A DNA stretch of 5,543 nt from RGIG464 sp045643185 (GTDB lineage Bacteria; Myxococcota_A; Bradymonadia; UBA4248). Below, piece by piece: positions 5,231 to 5,543 of this stretch (position 1 is the stretch's first letter; every line of letters starts with the position of its first letter). The position numbers were made by a program, and so were the translations under genes. The DNA lies in the NCBI GenBank assembly GCA_045643185.1, contig JAZUKH010000119.1, positions 1-5,543 on the forward strand, given 5' to 3'. The notes beneath the pieces are model-generated. The model searched no databases. It was not told where the DNA came from and saw nothing but the letters and a program-made list of their open reading frames with translations.

Positions 5231-5543
5231 ATTCGTTATACGATTAGTGCTTTTAGTGGGGCTTATGCCCTGAAATACAGTGTGACGATCCACCATGCTG
5301 AATGCCTGAACGGGCTTTTGACCCTGGCAAAAGCGGATCCGTGTCTCGCAGGATTTGCCGCTGGTGGCGCAGTTCGACAGTATGACGGCTATGACGCGTT
5401 TAATGCTATCATGAAAGTCGTGAAATACATGATGAAGGTGCCGTCGCGGACATTCTGCACGAAGATCGAGTTGGTTCAGGGGAATCAGGTCATTGAAGAC
5501 ACGTTATTTTCGGATGCGGACGAGGCTGGTGTGATTGAAGTTG
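5219..5543 (+). CDS. Unrecognised protein, N-terminal 108 residues, runs off the right edge
   Basis: The frame is open from the ATG at 5219 to the window end with no stop, and the start is fixed by AGGAGG 8 bases upstream. The protein starts MSYAIRYTIS and, 13 residues on, has a similar AYALKYSVTI; these look like two related beta-strands with alternating small/polar and aromatic/hydrophobic residues. At the DNA level CTTATGCC is repeated exactly at 5223-5230 and 5262-5269. Later there is a helical, basic stretch (AIMKVVKYMMKVPSR, about 63-77) and an acidic stretch near the visible end (DADEAG, 98-103). Cys residues are at 29, 42 and 80. There is no signal peptide and no recognised motif. It follows the 4352 gene by 36 bases and may share its transcript or have its own promoter. 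Confidence 0.7.
   Translation, partial: MSYAIRYTISAFSGAYALKYSVTIHHAECLNGLLTLAKADPCLAGFAAGGAVRQYDGYDAFNAIMKVVKYMMKVPSRTFCTKIELVQGNQVIEDTLFSDADEAGVIEV

Overview
The window looks like ordinary bacterial chromosome, probably Gram-negative. It has compact genes, good Shine-Dalgarno sites in front of three of the five genes, and a lipobox protein whose +2 residue (Gln) suits outer-membrane sorting. A deltaproteobacterial-type lineage (Myxococcota, Bradymonadota, Bdellovibrionota) is my guess; nothing here proves it. Base composition appears moderate and fairly even, and I see no transposase, integrase, tRNA, rRNA or CRISPR array.

Layout. Two genes point left: a YwqK/MORN-like lipoprotein (626-1315) followed, 9 bases after its stop, by the N-terminal half of an SLC13/ArsB-type membrane permease (616 to the left edge). 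They share a divergent control region (1316-1596) with a GTP-type phosphoenolpyruvate carboxykinase, pckG (1597-3387), which points right. That region holds a promoter candidate for each direction and a short perfect palindrome near each expected transcription start. Downstream of pckG come a strong stem-loop without a U-tract (3391-3433), a protein with a LigA-like BRCT domain after an unrecognised N-terminal half (3464-4312), an unrecognised 276-residue protein (4352-5182), and the start of a further unrecognised gene with a very strong ribosome binding site (5219 to the right edge).

How they may work together. PEPCK converts oxaloacetate to PEP at the gluconeogenic/anaplerotic node. The neighbouring permease belongs to a superfamily that includes di- and tricarboxylate carriers, so a link through C4-acid use is conceivable, but the same superfamily carries arsenite, sulfate and sodium. 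The three right-hand genes have no visible metabolic link to PEPCK.

Points most worth a second look: the PEPCK resembles, as I recall it, the Thermococcales-type branch rather than the usual bacterial/animal one; a BRCT domain sits outside DNA ligase; a perfect 12-bp inverted repeat lies within codons 8-20 of the 4352 gene and leaves its start codon uncertain; and a stem surrounds the start region of the last gene. I found no convincing complete new multi-gene system.
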